Shown here piece after piece: positions 7,469-16,651 of a stretch of 64,000 nucleotides of DNA. Every line of letters starts with the position of its first letter. Position 1 is the stretch's first letter. The notes under the pieces are model-generated. The model saw nothing but the letters and a program-made list of their open reading frames with translations, had not been told where the DNA came from and ran no database searches. This stretch comes from Fibrobacteria bacterium (GTDB lineage: Bacteria; Fibrobacterota; Fibrobacteria; UBA5070): the NCBI GenBank assembly GCA_020633825.1, contig JACKCV010000001.1:807001-871000 (forward strand), given 5' to 3'. The position numbers and the translations under genes are program-made.

Positions 7469-10324
7469 ATGTCCGGACTGTACCTCGTCGACGCGATGGC
7501 CCTGGCCTACCGCTCCTTCTACGCCCTCATGCGAACCGGGATGCGCGCCCCGGACGGAACGCCGACGGCGGCGATCTACGGATTCGCCCAAGCCCTGCTG
7601 CGGGTGGTGGAATCCCGCGATCCCAGCCACATGGCGATCGTACGGGATCTTCCGGTACCGACCTTCCGCCACGAGATGTATCCGGCGTACAAGGCCCAGA
7701 GAAGTCCGATGCCGGACGATTTGCGAGCCCAGATTCCGCTGGTGGAACGACTCGCCGAAGCCTGTGGACTGCCGGTCCTGGCGCGGGAGGGCTTCGAGGC
7801 CGATGATTTGATGGCCACCTACGCGAAGATGGCCAGTGGGCAGGGGCTGGAGACGTACCTGATGACCCGGGACAAGGATCTGATGGCTCTGGTCGACGAC
7901 AAGGTCCGGTTGTTCGATCCCGGCCGGGGAGGGGAGCGTCCCGAGGTCATCGATGCCGCATGGGTCGAGGGCAAGATGGGGGTTCCTCCCCGACAGGTCC
8001 GGGATCTCCTCGCGTTGATGGGGGATGCCTCCGACAACATTCCGGGAGTGCCTCGCGTGGGGGAGAAGACCGCCACCGAGTTGCTCCGCCAATACCCCGA
8101 CATCGACGCGATCTACACCCACCTGGAGGAGATCGGAGCGCGCAAGAAGGCTTTGCGGGGACACTTGGAAGCGGGACGGGAAAGCATGGAGCTGTCGCGT
8201 CGTCTGGTGACGCTGCGCGACGACGTCGACCCGCCGAAGCCGTTGGAGGAATTGACCTTCTCCGGACTGGATTACCAGGGGATCCGCGCGTTCCTGTCCG
8301 ATCTGGGAATCCGTGCGCTCCTCCCCCAGGTCGAGAAACTGGCGGGGTTCCCCCGACAGGAGGCCTTCGCCCCCTCCTTCGCACCGGGACCGGGGGCCGC
8401 CTTCGTCCCCCCTGCGGGAGACTTGTTCGCCGAGGTGCGGTCCGAATCGGAGATCGACGCACCCGCCGGCGCCTTGCCGTTGTTCGCCGGAGCTTCCACC
8501 GGGACCTCCTGGGCGGTGAACCACCAGCCCCTGGAAACCGTCGAGGAGGTCCGTTTCCTGGCCGAAATGGCTCGAGGCGCGGACCGCATTTCCCTGATGG
8601 TCCTCCGGGCAGGGGACGGGGCCCGGCCGAAGGAGGACGGTTTCCGTCTCGATCGGGTCCTCGGGGTCGCCCTTTCCTGGAACGAAGGGCTCGCGCGCCA
8701 CATTCCCCTGGGGGAAGCCCGAAAGGCCCTGCCCGTCGAGGAGGTCGCCGCCGCACTGGAACCCCTCCTGTCGGATGCTTCCCGCGCCTGGATCGCCTGG
8801 GACGCCAAGGAGACCCGACGCAGCCTCCAGCCGCTGGGACTTTGCCCCGCGGGTCGCATCGACGACGGGGAGCTCGCCGCCTACCTGCTGGCCCCGGGGG
8901 AAAGGCATCTCTCCCTCGAACGCCAAGCGGAGTCCCGCCTTTCGCTGCGGAGTACCGGGCTCGAATCCATCGCTGGCTCGGGCCGGAGCGCCCGCCCCTT
9001 GGCCGACTTGGATCTGGATGCGGTTTCCCTCTGGTGGTGCGAACGCGCCGACCTCGCGTTGCGCTTGTGGACGGGTTTGGAAGCGGGGATGCGCGAAGCC
9101 GAACTATGGGGGCTCTACGAGAACTTGGAGCTGCCCCTGCAGGAGGTCCTTCGCGGCATGGAGGACGCGGGCATCGCCCTCGACGATGCGTTGTTCAAGG
9201 ATCTGTCCGAATCCATGGGGCGGGATCTGTCCGCCCTGGAGGCGAAGGCCCACGAGGCCGCGGGCCGCCCCTTCAACGTCGCGTCCCCGCGTCAGCTCGA
9301 GGAGATCCTCTTCGACGACCTGGGGCTGAAGAGCCGGGGCAAGACCGCCACCGGGAAGCGATCGACGGATTCCGACACCCTCGAGGCGCTTCGCGGGGAG
9401 CACGCCCTGCCGGCGATCGTGCTGGAGCATCGCGAATACGCCAAACTGAAGGGGACCTACGTGGATCCGCTCCCCCTGCTGCGGGACGCCAGCGGGAGGG
9501 TCCACACCCGCTACGACCAGACGGTCGCGGCGACCGGACGACTGTCCAGCGTCGATCCCAATCTGCAGAACATCCCCGTCCGGGGTGAAACCGGTCGGCG
9601 GATCCGCCGCGGGTTCGTCGCTGCCGAAGGGCACCTTCTGATCTCGGCGGACTATTCCCAGATCGAATTGAGGCTTCTGGCGCATCTGACCGGGGACCCG
9701 GCGCTTCTCGAGGTGTACCGCAACGGACAGGACATCCACGCCCGCACGGCGGCCCAGGTCGCCGGCGTCGCACCCCACGAGGTGACCGCCGACCAGCGTC
9801 GAGCGGCCAAGGTGGTCAATTTCGGCGTGATGTACGGGATGGGGCCCCATGCCTTGTCCCAGCAGATCGGCGTGCCGCATGCCGAAGCCAAGGCCTTCAT
9901 CGACGGTTTCTTCGCCGCCTATTCCCGGGTCCAGCCTTGGATGGAGGAAACCCTGGAGCAGGCCCGCAGTCGAGGGTGGGTGCGGACCATCCTCGGTCGC
10001 AAGCGCTGGATCCGCGAGATCAACGATCGCAACCGGGCGGTGCGCGAGCGGGCGGAGAGGGAAGCGGTGAACACCCCCGTCCAGGGAAGCGCCGCAGATC
10101 TGGTCAAGAAGGCCATGCTCGACCTCGATCGGGTGGTGCGCGAGGAATCCTTGCCGTGCCGACAGTTGCTGCAGGTGCACGACGAACTGGTGCTGGAAGT
10201 GGAATCGGACGCCGCCCAGACCGTGGCGCACCGGGTGCGGGCCGTTCTCGAGGGGGCGATGGAACTGGACGTGCCTCTGGTCGCGGAGACCGGGGTGGGA
10301 AGGAGCTGGGGAGAGGCCCACTGA
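7469..10324 (+). CDS. polA: DNA polymerase I (5'-3' exonuclease plus polymerase; proofreading site lost)
   Basis: 951 residues. The N-terminal FEN-like 5'-3' exonuclease (residues about 1-290) keeps its acidic residues: LYLVDAMALAYRSFYA, EGFEADDLMATYA, TRDKDLMALV and LMGDASDNIPGVPRVGEKTA. The central 3'-5' exonuclease region (about 350-530) is degenerate: the D-x-E of motif I is replaced by ISLMVLRAG, and the motif III Tyr/Asp region reads WWCERADLALRL, lacking the catalytic pair. The polymerase domain is intact: motif A ADYSQIELRLLAHLTGD (about 727), motif B RRAAKVVNFGVMYGMG and motif C QVHDELVLEV (about 902). It would fill gaps and remove RNA primers but should not proofread, as in Taq-type enzymes. 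It is divergent from the LRR-kinase gene. Confidence 0.93.
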   Translation: MSGLYLVDAMALAYRSFYALMRTGMRAPDGTPTAAIYGFAQALLRVVESRDPSHMAIVRDLPVPTFRHEMYPAYKAQRSPMPDDLRAQIPLVERLAEACGLPVLAREGFEADDLMATYAKMASGQGLETYLMTRDKDLMALVDDKVRLFDPGRGGERPEVIDAAWVEGKMGVPPRQVRDLLALMGDASDNIPGVPRVGEKTATELLRQYPDIDAIYTHLEEIGARKKALRGHLEAGRESMELSRRLVTLRDDVDPPKPLEELTFSGLDYQGIRAFLSDLGIRALLPQVEKLAGFPRQEAFAPSFAPGPGAAFVPPAGDLFAEVRSESEIDAPAGALPLFAGASTGTSWAVNHQPLETVEEVRFLAEMARGADRISLMVLRAGDGARPKEDGFRLDRVLGVALSWNEGLARHIPLGEARKALPVEEVAAALEPLLSDASRAWIAWDAKETRRSLQPLGLCPAGRIDDGELAAYLLAPGERHLSLERQAESRLSLRSTGLESIAGSGRSARPLADLDLDAVSLWWCERADLALRLWTGLEAGMREAELWGLYENLELPLQEVLRGMEDAGIALDDALFKDLSESMGRDLSALEAKAHEAAGRPFNVASPRQLEEILFDDLGLKSRGKTATGKRSTDSDTLEALRGEHALPAIVLEHREYAKLKGTYVDPLPLLRDASGRVHTRYDQTVAATGRLSSVDPNLQNIPVRGETGRRIRRGFVAAEGHLLISADYSQIELRLLAHLTGDPALLEVYRNGQDIHARTAAQVAGVAPHEVTADQRRAAKVVNFGVMYGMGPHALSQQIGVPHAEAKAFIDGFFAAYSRVQPWMEETLEQARSRGWVRTILGRKRWIREINDRNRAVRERAEREAVNTPVQGSAADLVKKAMLDLDRVVREESLPCRQLLQVHDELVLEVESDAAQTVAHRVRAVLEGAMELDVPLVAETGVGRSWGEAH

Positions 10325-10331
10325 CCGGGGA

Positions 10332-10901
10332 TCAGCCGGCGCGACGGATCCGGGCGATTTCGAGGGAGCCCCACACCAGGAAGACCAGGAAGGCGAGGCT
10401 TCCCAGGGCCCGGGCGAACCCCGCCAGGGATTGATCGTAGGCGAGCCAGCCCCATTTCCCCAGGATCCAGTTCCAGTCGTGGAGGATCTCGTCTCCGGCG
10501 AACGGGGAAACGAGTGGAAGCTCCATCGCGCGGGCGTCGGCGATGTACATCGCCACGTCGTACAGGTTGGTGCCCAACCAGGCGAAGCAGAAGGCCATGC
10601 CGAACCGGTCGCCTTGGCGGCGGAAGACCAGAAGTGCCAATCCGGGGCAGAGGCATTGGAAGAAACTTCCGCCGAGGATCCCGGGGAAATCGCCGAACCA
10701 TCCGAAGATCGCGTGTCCGATCTCGTGGAGCGCGAGGTTCAAGCCCTTGGCGATTCCCTGGTATTGGGCGTCGCCCAGATGATGGATCCAGGTCCAGAGC
10801 GCCCAAGCCAGCACCGGCAGGCGGGCCCACCAGAGGGACGTGCCGGTCGGACCCGTGCGATCCGGGGAGGGTCGGGGAGGGTGGCCAGGTTTGCGTTTCA
10901 C
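10332..10901 (-). CDS. Integral membrane protein with HEIGH (HExxH) zinc-protease-like motif
   Basis: 189 residues if started at GTG 10901. An alternative TTG at 10913 has a better-placed AGAGGG. The sequence holds a first hydrophobic stretch (LPVLAWALWTWIHHL) and then LNLALHEIGHAIFGWFGD, which contains HEIGH, the HExxH zinc motif placed inside a hydrophobic helix as in M50/site-2-protease-like membrane peptidases. Three or four more hydrophobic stretches follow (GGSFFQCLCPGLALLVF, FCFAWLGTNLYDVAMYI, ALGSLAFLVFLVWGSLEI). The third metal ligand might be in the GTNLYD segment (inferred). No PDZ domain. It converges with polA and diverges from the SPFH-domain gene. Could instead be an uncharacterised non-peptidase family. 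Confidence 0.65.
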   Translation of the reverse strand: MKRKPGHPPRPSPDRTGPTGTSLWWARLPVLAWALWTWIHHLGDAQYQGIAKGLNLALHEIGHAIFGWFGDFPGILGGSFFQCLCPGLALLVFRRQGDRFGMAFCFAWLGTNLYDVAMYIADARAMELPLVSPFAGDEILHDWNWILGKWGWLAYDQSLAGFARALGSLAFLVFLVWGSLEIARIRRAG

Positions 10902-11090
10902 GAAATCCGTCAAGGATCCCTCTTCTGGTTGGACGGGAACGGGGCCTCGAATCCGGATCGCGGCACGGCCGTCGTCCAAGGATAACGTGCTTCGGCCCTC
11001 GATTCGAGTACGTTGTTCGAGAAGCCGGAAAAGGGGGGATGCCCCTCCTGTCCGTTCCATTCCAACACAGCGCATTCGGAGAAATCTTCC

Positions 11091-11906
11091 ATGGCCGGAC
11101 CCATCCCCAACAAGCCCCCCGTATCCCTCCCCAAACTGATCGGATTGGCCTTCGCCGCGGTCGTCGGGTTCTCCTTCCTGCGGGGCGCGGTGTATACGGT
11201 CGATTCCGGGGAACGGGGGATCGTCCTGACCTGGGGTGCGATCACCAGCATCGTCGACGACGGACTCCATCTGAAGGTCCCCTTCATGCAGGTGGTGCGT
11301 ATCGTCGATGTCCGCACGCGCAAGGCCCACGCTCCCGCCCAGGCGGCCTCCTCCGACATGCAGCGCGTCCAGACCGAAGTGGCGCTCAACTACCACCTCG
11401 ATCCCGAGAAGCTGCACGAGATCTACACCAAGACGGGACTTGTCGTCGAGGGTTCCCTCATCGACCCTCGCATCCAGGAAGTCGTGAAGGCCGTGGTCGC
11501 CAAATACCAGGCCGACAAGCTCCTGATGCAACGCGAACAGGTGAAGGCGGAGATCGAATCCCTTCTCAAGACCTCCCTGGTTCCCTACCACGTGATCGTG
11601 GAAGCCGTCCAGATCACCAACTTCAAGTTCTCCGAGCAGTACGACGCGGCGATCGAAGCGAAACAAACCGCCGAGCAGAACGCCCAGAAGGCCAAGAACG
11701 ATCTGGAGCGCATCAAGGTGGAAGCCGAACAGAAGATCGCCACCGCCCAGGCCGAAGCCGAGGCGATCCGCATCCAGTCCGAGGCCATCAAGGCCCAAGG
11801 CGGGGCGGGTTACGTCCAGCTCAAAGCGATCGAGAAGTGGAATGGGCAACTTCCCACCTACACCGGTTCGGGACCGCTTCCATTCCTGCAAGTCGGCTCC
11901 AAGTGA
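11091..11906 (+). CDS. SPFH/prohibitin-family membrane protein
   Basis: 271 residues from ATG 11091, with GGAG about 9 bases upstream. One N-terminal membrane anchor (LIGLAFAAVVGFSFLRGAVY) is followed by the band-7/prohibitin domain: VDSGERGIVLTWGAI, DGLHLKVPFMQVVRIVDVRTRK, EVALNYHLDPEKLHEIY, then IDPRIQEVVKAVVAKYQADKL. The C-terminal third is a charged coiled coil (QNAQKAKNDLERIKVEAEQKIATAQAEAEA). Prohibitins form large membrane-associated rings that organise membranes or regulate membrane proteases; bacterial HflC/HflK are relatives. The stop codon overlaps the coaE start by four bases. Confidence 0.85.
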   Translation: MAGPIPNKPPVSLPKLIGLAFAAVVGFSFLRGAVYTVDSGERGIVLTWGAITSIVDDGLHLKVPFMQVVRIVDVRTRKAHAPAQAASSDMQRVQTEVALNYHLDPEKLHEIYTKTGLVVEGSLIDPRIQEVVKAVVAKYQADKLLMQREQVKAEIESLLKTSLVPYHVIVEAVQITNFKFSEQYDAAIEAKQTAEQNAQKAKNDLERIKVEAEQKIATAQAEAEAIRIQSEAIKAQGGAGYVQLKAIEKWNGQLPTYTGSGPLPFLQVGSK

Positions 11907-12505
11907 GCGTGAGGCTGCCGCGACGCGTCGGGCTTGTGGGGGGCATCGCCTCCGGCAAATCGATGGCGGCCTCCTGGTTCGAAGCTCGGGGCTGGACATT
12001 GGTGGACGCCGACCGGGAAGCGCACGCCCTGTATGCCCCCGGGACGCTCCTGCGGGATCGCCTGGTGGGGGAGTTCGGACCCCGGATCGCTTCCGACGAT
12101 GGTTCGATCGACCGAGCCGCGCTGGGATCGATCGTCTTCGGGGACCCTGCGCGTCTCGCCCGGCTGGAATCGCTGGTCCATCCCGCCCTGAGGGAACGGG
12201 TGGCCGAGCGGATTTCCATCGCGGAGTCCCGGGACGAACGCATGGTCCTCGAGATGGCGTTGATGTCGAGGTGGCCGGAGATGGCGGCTCGACTGGATGT
12301 CGTCCTGGGAGTCTCGGCGCCGATGGAGGTACGCTTGGAGCGTCTATGTCGGCGCAATTCCCTCGATCCCGCGGAAGCCCGCCGCCGGATCGAGAGGCAA
12401 CCCCCCCAGGCCGATCTGCTGGCCTGCGCGGCCGTGACCTTGTCCAACGAAGGAACCCGAGAAGACTTCCTCCAAAAGCTGGAGGTCACCGCGGGCTGGT
12501 GGTGA
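11903..12505 (+). CDS. coaE: Dephospho-CoA kinase
   Basis: 200 residues. CoaE phosphorylates the 3'-hydroxyl of dephospho-CoA with ATP, the last step of coenzyme A synthesis. The P-loop VGGIASGKS is near residue 10. LVDADREAHALY contains the conserved Asp after the second strand, and there is a lid-like segment RLERLCRRNSLDPAEARRRIERQ. Length fits the family. GTG 11903 shares GTGA with the SPFH stop; GTG 11909 is the alternative. Its stop abuts the stop of a small convergent frame at 12506. Pairing with a prohibitin is not functionally obvious. Confidence 0.9.
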   Translation: MSVRLPRRVGLVGGIASGKSMAASWFEARGWTLVDADREAHALYAPGTLLRDRLVGEFGPRIASDDGSIDRAALGSIVFGDPARLARLESLVHPALRERVAERISIAESRDERMVLEMALMSRWPEMAARLDVVLGVSAPMEVRLERLCRRNSLDPAEARRRIERQPPQADLLACAAVTLSNEGTREDFLQKLEVTAGWW

Positions 12506-12619
12506 TCACTTCTCCCAGGGATGGGTCTGTTCCTCGGGCCCCTGGCGAGGCTGCGGCAACGGGCACACGACGAGGAGAAGGGCGGAGCCGATGGCAAGGG
12601 CCAAGGCGAGGAGGTTCAT
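12506..12619 (-). CDS. Possible 37-residue membrane microprotein
   Basis: ATG at 12619 on the minus strand, with GGAAGG 8 bases upstream, opens a 37-codon frame ending one base from the coaE stop. The product starts with a hydrophobic helix, MNLLALALAIGSALLLVVC, and then has a short polar tail with PLPQPRQGPEE and ends in HPWEK. This is a plausible single-pass small membrane protein or mini-lipoprotein. The support is the ribosome site plus a clean hydrophobic/polar division; no homology is claimed. It could be a chance frame in GC-rich intergenic DNA. Confidence 0.4.
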   Translation of the reverse strand: MNLLALALAIGSALLLVVCPLPQPRQGPEEQTHPWEK

Positions 12620-12887
12620 GGCATCTACCTTCCGGAGGAGGTGAAGACATTCGCGAGGGGGACTCTTCGGGAGCGTGTCCCTTCGATTCCCTTCCGAGAA
12701 TACCGTATCCGAGGAGGGGCTGGCAATCCCTCCGGGGGGAGATCGGTGATCTGGATCACGCCCACGACTTGGATTCCGGACTCGGTGGAGACCGCGAGAG
12801 TCCCCCCTGCATCGGGGTACGCGTGGGCTAGATTTCCGAGGATTGAACCCCGACGTCGATGCATCTCCAATCCTGGACATCCCCCTC

Positions 12888-14351
12888 ATGCCTGCACTCC
12901 GAACACGCTCCGTCCTCGTTCTTCTTCTCCTGGGGTGGGTCTCCTCCGTCCATGCCATCTGGAGCCCGATTCCCGCCACCGACACGATCTGGGCCTACGC
13001 TCGCACCGCCCCCATCCTTCTTGTCCGCACGGGCAACGCTCCGCTGGACGATGCGATCGAAGAGGGTTTCCGCTTGTATTGGAGCGATCGGGACGTGTCC
13101 TGGGTTCCCGACTCCGGGTTGGCTGCCGTCTCGAAGGACACGGTGGTTCTGGTCTTTCGATTGGCGCAAGGCCGCAACCCATTCCGGACCAGCCGCGAGG
13201 ACGACTGCAATCGCCTCGAAGGAGCGCAAAGGGTTTTATGCCGAGACGACCAGACCAAGGCGGTTTTCGGACTGGGACTGGTGGGGGATCGGCTCGGGCA
13301 TCGCAATGGTGCCGCGTTGCTGGCGGAGCCCAGCCAGGTCCTCCAGTTGCCTCGAGGCGACGCCTTCGCCATCGACGTGGTCCAAGATTTCGCGGCGGCG
13401 GCGCAGGCGGTGTGGGATAGCACCTATCCGGCCGAAGGTCCGCTGAAAGGCGATCGCGCCTGGGCTCGAGAAACCATCACCAAGCGGGGAAGGAGCCAGC
13501 CCCTGGATACCTTGTGGATTCCCGATCAGGTCTCCGGGAAGGTGTCCGAAGCCGAAGCCGCACAGGACCTGGGCAGCGTCGTGCGCTATGTTCCCATGGA
13601 TTCCCTGGAGCGCATGTTGGGAACCTCCCGAGGGGGAGCCTACCTGGAACCAGGTCTGCGGCGCACATGGGCCAGGCAGCTGCGAGTCCGCTCCGTCGCG
13701 ACGGGGGAACTTCTTCTCATCGACGACGGGAATCCCAAATTGGACGTCGACACGGTTCTGGTCCGGCGGGATTTCCAGCGCCTGGCCCACCGGGTCCATG
13801 GTCGTGAAGAACGCTTGGTCTGGCGGATCAGTGCCGAATACGAACTGGCCAGCTCCGAGGTCTTCGGCTGGAATGTCCTGTTGGAGCGCGAGGTTCGCCG
13901 GGGACTCCTCGTCGGGGCGGGATTCGCCAATCTGGGACTCATGAAATCGACCCAAGGTGCGCCCACCCAGACCTTGCTCCTGAGCGGATTCAAGTGGATT
14001 CCTTCCCTGGGATGGGAACGCAAAACCCTTGGCCCCCGCTTCACCATGGGGAGTCGGCTTTGGGTTCCCCTCGCGGAAGCAGCCCCCACCCAGGAGGATG
14101 CCGGCTTGGATCTGGCGCCTCGGCTCACCTTGGATGTGGAGTATTGGGCGCGCGGCTTCACGCTGGGGTTGTCCAAGGAGATCTGGCTGGGCGAAGGCGG
14201 TAGCACCCGCGGGGCTTGGAGTGGCGCGGACGTCCAGACCATCGAGTCGGGTGTTGCGTTTCGATTCGGTGCCCACTTCGGGTTCCCTCAATTCATGGAA
14301 GCCCCGAAGTGGCGGTCGGCCAAGGAGCTCGCCTCAGCGCCCAAACCTTGA
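12888..14351 (+). CDS. Exported protein of unknown function with C-terminal beta-barrel-like part
   Basis: About 487 residues. ATG 12888 begins a signal peptide (RTRSVLVLLLLGWVSSVHA) with a probable cleavage after VHA; TTG 12843 is an alternative longer start. The N-terminal half (about 25-240) has strands and a TPM-like pattern (PLDDAIEEGFRLYW, KDTVVLVFRLAQG) but no family I can name. The C-terminal 200 residues alternate hydrophobic and polar residues with many aromatics (RISAEYELASSEVFGWNVLLE, LTLDVEYWARGFTLGL), resembling an outer-membrane barrel. Its 3' end overlaps that of the convergent M48 peptidase gene by 18 bases. Confidence 0.7.
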   Translation: MPALRTRSVLVLLLLGWVSSVHAIWSPIPATDTIWAYARTAPILLVRTGNAPLDDAIEEGFRLYWSDRDVSWVPDSGLAAVSKDTVVLVFRLAQGRNPFRTSREDDCNRLEGAQRVLCRDDQTKAVFGLGLVGDRLGHRNGAALLAEPSQVLQLPRGDAFAIDVVQDFAAAAQAVWDSTYPAEGPLKGDRAWARETITKRGRSQPLDTLWIPDQVSGKVSEAEAAQDLGSVVRYVPMDSLERMLGTSRGGAYLEPGLRRTWARQLRVRSVATGELLLIDDGNPKLDVDTVLVRRDFQRLAHRVHGREERLVWRISAEYELASSEVFGWNVLLEREVRRGLLVGAGFANLGLMKSTQGAPTQTLLLSGFKWIPSLGWERKTLGPRFTMGSRLWVPLAEAAPTQEDAGLDLAPRLTLDVEYWARGFTLGLSKEIWLGEGGSTRGAWSGADVQTIESGVAFRFGAHFGFPQFMEAPKWRSAKELASAPKP

Positions 14352-16451
14352 GGGAGCGTTCCGGATGTTCTCGGAGGACACGAGGTTCTTCACGAGAAGT
14401 CGAGTCGCCTTGTCCAGTGCCTGGGCGGAAGGGCTTTCCGGGATGGCCACGCGAGCCAGGTTGAGAACCGCTCCATCCTTCGCATCGAACACCGCCCCCA
14501 TGAGATAGGGGCGCGGGAAGTACCAAGCCCTGCCTGCGTTCCCGAACCAGGCGACGCGCATGGGGGAGAGGATGTGGTCGAAGCTCGGCTCCGGAGGTCC
14601 GTAGTCCAGGGAGACCAGCAGGACCTTGTCCGCATGCCAGGGGGCGAGGTGCTTGCGCAGATGGGGGAGACGCGGACGGAATCGCGGGCCTCCGCGCGCG
14701 TCGAGTCGATCCATGGTCCAATCGCGCAGGTTGGCCATGTGGTCGAGCGTCGCCAGGGAATCCTGGTGCAGCGTGACCGGGGAGGGCGCGCTCAAGTGCA
14801 CGTTCTCCTCCTGGAAGGCGGAGACCAGCGCGCTTCGCACCAGGGCCTTTCCGGAATCGATCCCCCCGAACGGACGCGCCAGCGGACGGTTGCCCCAATC
14901 GATATCCGCCAACATCGCATTTCCGGTCCATGCCGTTCTTCCGGTGTCGGGTGTCTCCAGATGCAGGGATTTGGCCTCGGTCAGTTCGGGAATCAGGATT
15001 CGAACTTGATCGAGGAACGCCTGGTGGCGGCGCAGGCTTCGGGCCAGCCGGGTGGTGTCCTGGAGGTATTCGCGGTGGCGAGGCAGGGCGATGTCCCATT
15101 CCGAAAGCAGTTCGGACTCCAATCCCGCCCAAAGGGAGTCCTGGGGCGAACGGGCTTTGGCTTGGCGTGAGGCGAGGATGCCCAAGGTGACCATCCGCGC
15201 GTCGTCGATGTGCTTGATGAAATGGTCGAGGGTCTGGTAGGCTCCCCAGATGCGCAAACGTGCCGCACGGGGAGCGCTGCGCCGCGCCGCGCTGCGATCC
15301 AGGGCCAATTCGATGAGCGCCTGGTCGAAGGTCGACTGGAGGGCTCGGTCGTGGGGGCGAGTCTGGAGGAGGTTCCAGGACTCGAAGAGTGCGGCGGCAG
15401 GTTGATTCGCTTCGAGCCATCCATGCGGGACGGCCAGACGCGCGGCTTCGCGAACCGCCAGGAATCTCGACTCTCCCACGAGCCAAGTTTGCCCTCCGGT
15501 GGAATCCGCACCCACCTGGCGACGAGAGGCCTCCCGTCGGCGCGGAATGGCGGGATGGGTCGCCATGGAGTCGGAATCTTCGGTCTGGGGAGGGGCCAGG
15601 GTGGTTCGGGAGGGGTCGAGCCAGGTGGATTCCGGGATGGTCAGGTCCGGGAAGGAGGAGAGGGCATCGCGACTCCAAGGCCGCGTGCCTTGGGCGTTGT
15701 CGGAAGCATCCAGGATACCGAAGGTCGAATCCACGCTCCGCGTGCTGTACCGGGAGCCCTTGAGATAGACCAGGCCGAGGCTGTCGGCCATCGATTCACG
15801 CTCCCGCGAGTGCTGGAATCTTGTCCGCGCCCATCGGTCGGAGCTGCCGGTGGATCCTTCCCGGTCTTCCCACCAGGAATCCTCGGCGTGGTGGAGGGCG
15901 AAGTGCGCCGCCTCGTGCGCGAGAATCTGCGCGAGCTGGGATTCGTCGGCCAAACGGGCCAGGAGCCCCAGATTGAACAGGGCGACTCCGTCGGGGAGCA
16001 TGATCGCGTTCACATAGGGGGAGGGACAGGCGTAGACGCGGAGCTTTTTCCGGAGTTCGGGCTGGGAGACGAGCACGGAATCGAGGACTTGCGACAGATA
16101 GACCGACGCGGGATCTCCGAACATCGCCCATCCCCGCAGGGCGAGGTCCCTGCGTGTGGAAAGCTGGCGCCACCAGAATTCGTTCCAATCGCGTTTCTCC
16201 GAGGAGCCGCTCCGACTGGCCCAGAAGCCCAACGCTTTTCCGTCGCGACCGGCGAGGGTGGGCACCTGGCCGGCTGGATCGCCCAGGAAGTCCTCGGGGA
16301 TCCTTCCTTGGGAGGAGAGATCGAGGCGGGGAGGGGGAGGGGGCTGGACCGCCTCTGGAGGAGGCGGGGCGGGACGCGCCGATCTGGTTTTGCGTGCCTC
16401 GATGGGGCGCGCGACACACCACACCAGAATCAGACAGGAAAGGAAGCGCAT
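14334..16451 (-). CDS. Exported M48-family zinc metalloprotease
   Basis: 705 residues with an N-terminal signal peptide (MRFLSCLILVWCVARPIEA). A proline-rich linker follows, then the protease core: VYACPSPYVNAIMLPDG, VALFNLGLLARLADESQLAQ, zinc motif HEAAHFALHH (about residue 180) and the third ligand in RERESMADSLGLVYL. These are the hallmarks of M48 (Ste24/HtpX/BepA-like) peptidases, here without extra membrane helices, so periplasmic. The long C-terminal half (about 330-705) holds helical repeat-like stretches (LFESWNLLQTRPHDRALQ, FDQALIELAL) suggesting TPR-like packing, as in BepA, which tends outer-membrane protein assembly. That parallel is inferred. Confidence 0.82.
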   Translation of the reverse strand: MRFLSCLILVWCVARPIEARKTRSARPAPPPPEAVQPPPPPRLDLSSQGRIPEDFLGDPAGQVPTLAGRDGKALGFWASRSGSSEKRDWNEFWWRQLSTRRDLALRGWAMFGDPASVYLSQVLDSVLVSQPELRKKLRVYACPSPYVNAIMLPDGVALFNLGLLARLADESQLAQILAHEAAHFALHHAEDSWWEDREGSTGSSDRWARTRFQHSRERESMADSLGLVYLKGSRYSTRSVDSTFGILDASDNAQGTRPWSRDALSSFPDLTIPESTWLDPSRTTLAPPQTEDSDSMATHPAIPRRREASRRQVGADSTGGQTWLVGESRFLAVREAARLAVPHGWLEANQPAAALFESWNLLQTRPHDRALQSTFDQALIELALDRSAARRSAPRAARLRIWGAYQTLDHFIKHIDDARMVTLGILASRQAKARSPQDSLWAGLESELLSEWDIALPRHREYLQDTTRLARSLRRHQAFLDQVRILIPELTEAKSLHLETPDTGRTAWTGNAMLADIDWGNRPLARPFGGIDSGKALVRSALVSAFQEENVHLSAPSPVTLHQDSLATLDHMANLRDWTMDRLDARGGPRFRPRLPHLRKHLAPWHADKVLLVSLDYGPPEPSFDHILSPMRVAWFGNAGRAWYFPRPYLMGAVFDAKDGAVLNLARVAIPESPSAQALDKATRLLVKNLVSSENIRNAPSRFGR

Positions 16452-16651
16452 GCGTCAGGCTCCGGGGGAGGGAGGGCAGGAGGGGAGAAAGGAAGGGGGC
16501 GTGGATGCCAATGGGAATTTAGATCGCCGATCCGGGATCGAAACTGGAGGAGCGACGAGGGCGAGTCGGATCCGGAAGAGGGTGGTCCTCGAAGGGGAAG
16601 GTTCTATTTTTCAGACCTGTTCATCCGCTATTCCTTCAGGAAGGACCCTTC

